From assembly GCF_030160275.1 (NCBI RefSeq), contig NZ_BSOA01000003.1:389937-453936 (forward strand): a DNA stretch of 64,000 nt. The letters run 5' to 3'. This document shows, one piece after another, positions 62,859 through 64,000 of the stretch (positions within the stretch are counted from its first letter, which is position 1; each line of letters begins with the position of its first letter). The notes under the pieces are model-generated. The model was not told where the DNA came from. It was given only the letters and a program-made list of their open reading frames with translations, and searched no databases. The stretch is from Dyella flagellata (GTDB lineage: Bacteria > Pseudomonadota > Gammaproteobacteria > Xanthomonadales > Rhodanobacteraceae). The translations under genes and the position numbers were made by a program.

Positions 62859-63524
62859 ATGGCTGATATGATGGCAGCTTCCAATCCAAGCTACGATTTG
62901 CTCGATCCGCGTCCTGTTGCGGCAAGCGCTCCTTACACCTTTTTCCTGCCAAGCCCCGCCGAGATAGCGGCGGTTGCGAACGGCGATATCGTCAAGTTGA
63001 CGTTCGAATATCTCCACGAAACAGAGAAATCGTCGGCGGAGCGGATGTGGGTTAGGGTTGAACGGGTTGCGGATGAAGGCCTGTTTGGTGTGCTCGACAA
63101 TGATCCTGCTGAGCCGACGTCGCCGCTAAAAGCGGGTGACCCTATCCACTTCCAGCGCCATCATGTTCTCTCGATCAGGTGGGCCAACCCGGAGACGGCT
63201 CCTTCTCCGACGGAACATCGGGAATATTGGGAGCGCTGCCTCGTGGATGATTGTGTTCTCGAAGGCTCTGAACCTGTCGAATATCTCTATCGGGAAGAGC
63301 CGGATCTGCAGGACGAGAACGACACATACCCGGATAGCGGATGGCGTATCCGCGGCCGCATGGGAGATGCGACCGACGAGGACATGGACGCGCGCGTAGT
63401 GAAATATGTCGCTGTCGGAGCGGTGCTCAATCAAGACGATAGCTGGCTAAGCTTGATTGACGCTCCGACGGGTTCCCGGTTTATGCGGGACTTTGTGACC
63501 AATACCTACAACGAAGAGCGCTAA
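62859..63524 (+). CDS. DUF2314/DUF2185 immunity-like protein
   Basis: 221 residues with no signal peptide. The N-terminal half ([28 protein letters not shown], in pieces, to [13 protein letters not shown]) matches DUF2314. The C-terminal half ([18 protein letters not shown] and [14 protein letters not shown]) matches DUF2185, also called Imm33, a family of immunity proteins to polymorphic toxins. No toxin gene is seen here, so it is an orphan. It lies outside the right repeat of the island. Confidence 0.7.
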   Translation: MADMMAASNPSYDLLDPRPVAASAPYTFFLPSPAEIAAVANGDIVKLTFEYLHETEKSSAERMWVRVERVADEGLFGVLDNDPAEPTSPLKAGDPIHFQRHHVLSIRWANPETAPSPTEHREYWERCLVDDCVLEGSEPVEYLYREEPDLQDENDTYPDSGWRIRGRMGDATDEDMDARVVKYVAVGAVLNQDDSWLSLIDAPTGSRFMRDFVTNTYNEER

Positions 63525-63806
63525 CGATCTGCGTCCATTCCTCTGCTTTGGTGAGCATCTCGCGGGTGCGAGGCGGTATTGCTTAATTGGCAGACCCATT
63601 TTCAACTTGGCTGCCGGATTCCATGCGGGAACGTGACATCCTTGCCCAGGCAATCTCGACCAGCTCAAAGCGATAGCGGCGAAGTACCGCGCCAGACAGA
63701 ATGATGCAAGGCTGATGGTGCAACCTGGCAAGTGACGGGGTAGTCCAGTTTAGTAGTGCCGGTTCACTCGGCGTCGTTTTAAATCATTGGTGGGGAGCTA
63801 TAGAAC

Positions 63807-64000
63807 GTGCGGAAGCCGCAGTTTCTGTGCCTGCTGGTCGCTGGTGGACTGACCACGTTTTCTTTGGCTACGTGTATCTCCAATAGCTTGTACCACCCAT
63901 TGAACGGGCTGGCATTGGTTCTGGCCTTGTTGCCATGGCTTCCCATAGTTCTAAAGCTCTATTTCAAGCCGAAGCGCTATTTCAAGTACAGCCAAAGGAA
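63807..64000 (+). CDS. Membrane protein, N-terminal part (runs off the window)
   Basis: A frame from GTG 63807, with GGGGAG about 10 bases upstream, is open to the end of the window: 64 residues so far. It has two hydrophobic stretches (LCLLVAGGLTTFSLATC and LNGLALVLALLPWLPIVLKLY). The identity is unknown. The preceding 63525-63806 stretch holds no supported gene. Confidence 0.5.
   Translation, partial: MRKPQFLCLLVAGGLTTFSLATCISNSLYHPLNGLALVLALLPWLPIVLKLYFKPKRYFKYSQR

Noticed and set aside
62574-63017. A 147-codon minus-strand frame between the right repeat and the immunity-like gene
   Set aside because: It overlaps the start of a convincing plus-strand gene and has no recognisable motif. 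The competing plus-strand frame at 62593-62871 is equally unsupported.
63447-63731. A 94-codon minus-strand frame, and on the plus strand a short protein-like tail ending at 63735
   Set aside because: The minus-strand frame has no start signal. The plus-strand tail (LDQLKAIAAKYRARQNDARL) may be a gene remnant, but an in-frame stop lies just upstream and I cannot identify a parent.

Overview
The window looks like the chromosome of a gammaproteobacterium of the Xanthomonadales, most likely the Rhodanobacteraceae/Xanthomonadaceae group. The evidence is the high G+C backbone (40 of 60 bases in a sample line, 39601-39660), the order rpoE-rseA-mucD-lepA-lepB-DUF4845-rnc-era-recO, an order aat...trxB-ftsK-lolA-rarA-serS that parallels other gammaproteobacteria, and dispersed GTAG-headed REP palindromes like those described in Stenotrophomonas and Xanthomonas. 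The assignment rests on gene content, not on a database search. Layout: 1-258 is the end of an EAL-domain protein. 429-9205 is an envelope-stress, secretion and RNA-processing block (sigma-E, its anti-sigma factor, a periplasmic HtrA protease, EF4, signal peptidase I, RNase III, Era, RecO). 9289-23604 holds mixed housekeeping genes: a receiver-Hpt signalling protein, a large YdbH/AsmA-like envelope protein, RlmD, a CYTH phosphatase, NagZ, two purine-salvage enzymes, a cold-shock protein, an ABC exporter, an alcohol dehydrogenase with a divergent AraC regulator, and a methyltransferase. 23716-35478 is metabolic and regulatory: a ThDP enzyme/aldehyde dehydrogenase operon, XseA, cardiolipin synthase, a CoA transferase/hydrolase, an HD-GYP protein, and a methyltransferase/membrane-protein pair divergent from a LysR regulator. 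35539-53181 is the aat-trxB-ftsK-lolA-rarA-serS backbone. It is interrupted by a TonB-dependent receptor/acid phosphatase pair with a candidate Pho box, a cluster of small lipoproteins, and a parDE module. It ends in tRNA-Ser(UGA). The most unusual part is 53182 to about 62562. It starts at the 3' end of tRNA-Ser and is bounded by a diverged copy of the tRNA tail, its terminator and about 50 bp of downstream flank, near 62462-62562. No integrase is visible. Inside are a very AT-rich gene for a nuclease-STAND NTPase fusion (Mrr-like PD-(D/E)XK domain followed by a P-loop NTPase), a small protein with an RNxxxH motif of HEPN type, an orphan 292-residue protein convergent with the NTPase, a BrnT/BrnA toxin-antitoxin pair, the stub of another antitoxin, and a nine-helix membrane protein fused to a patatin lipase domain. 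I read this as a decayed, tRNA-linked accessory island with features of an anti-phage defence locus. That function is inference. An orphan immunity-like protein (DUF2314 plus DUF2185) follows it. Three repeat families recur: six inverted GTAG-REP dyads (four coding stop codons coincide with the GTAG tetranucleotide), two GTCATTCCCGC palindromes, and three CCCTCCCC palindromes that sit at gene ends and probably act as terminators.
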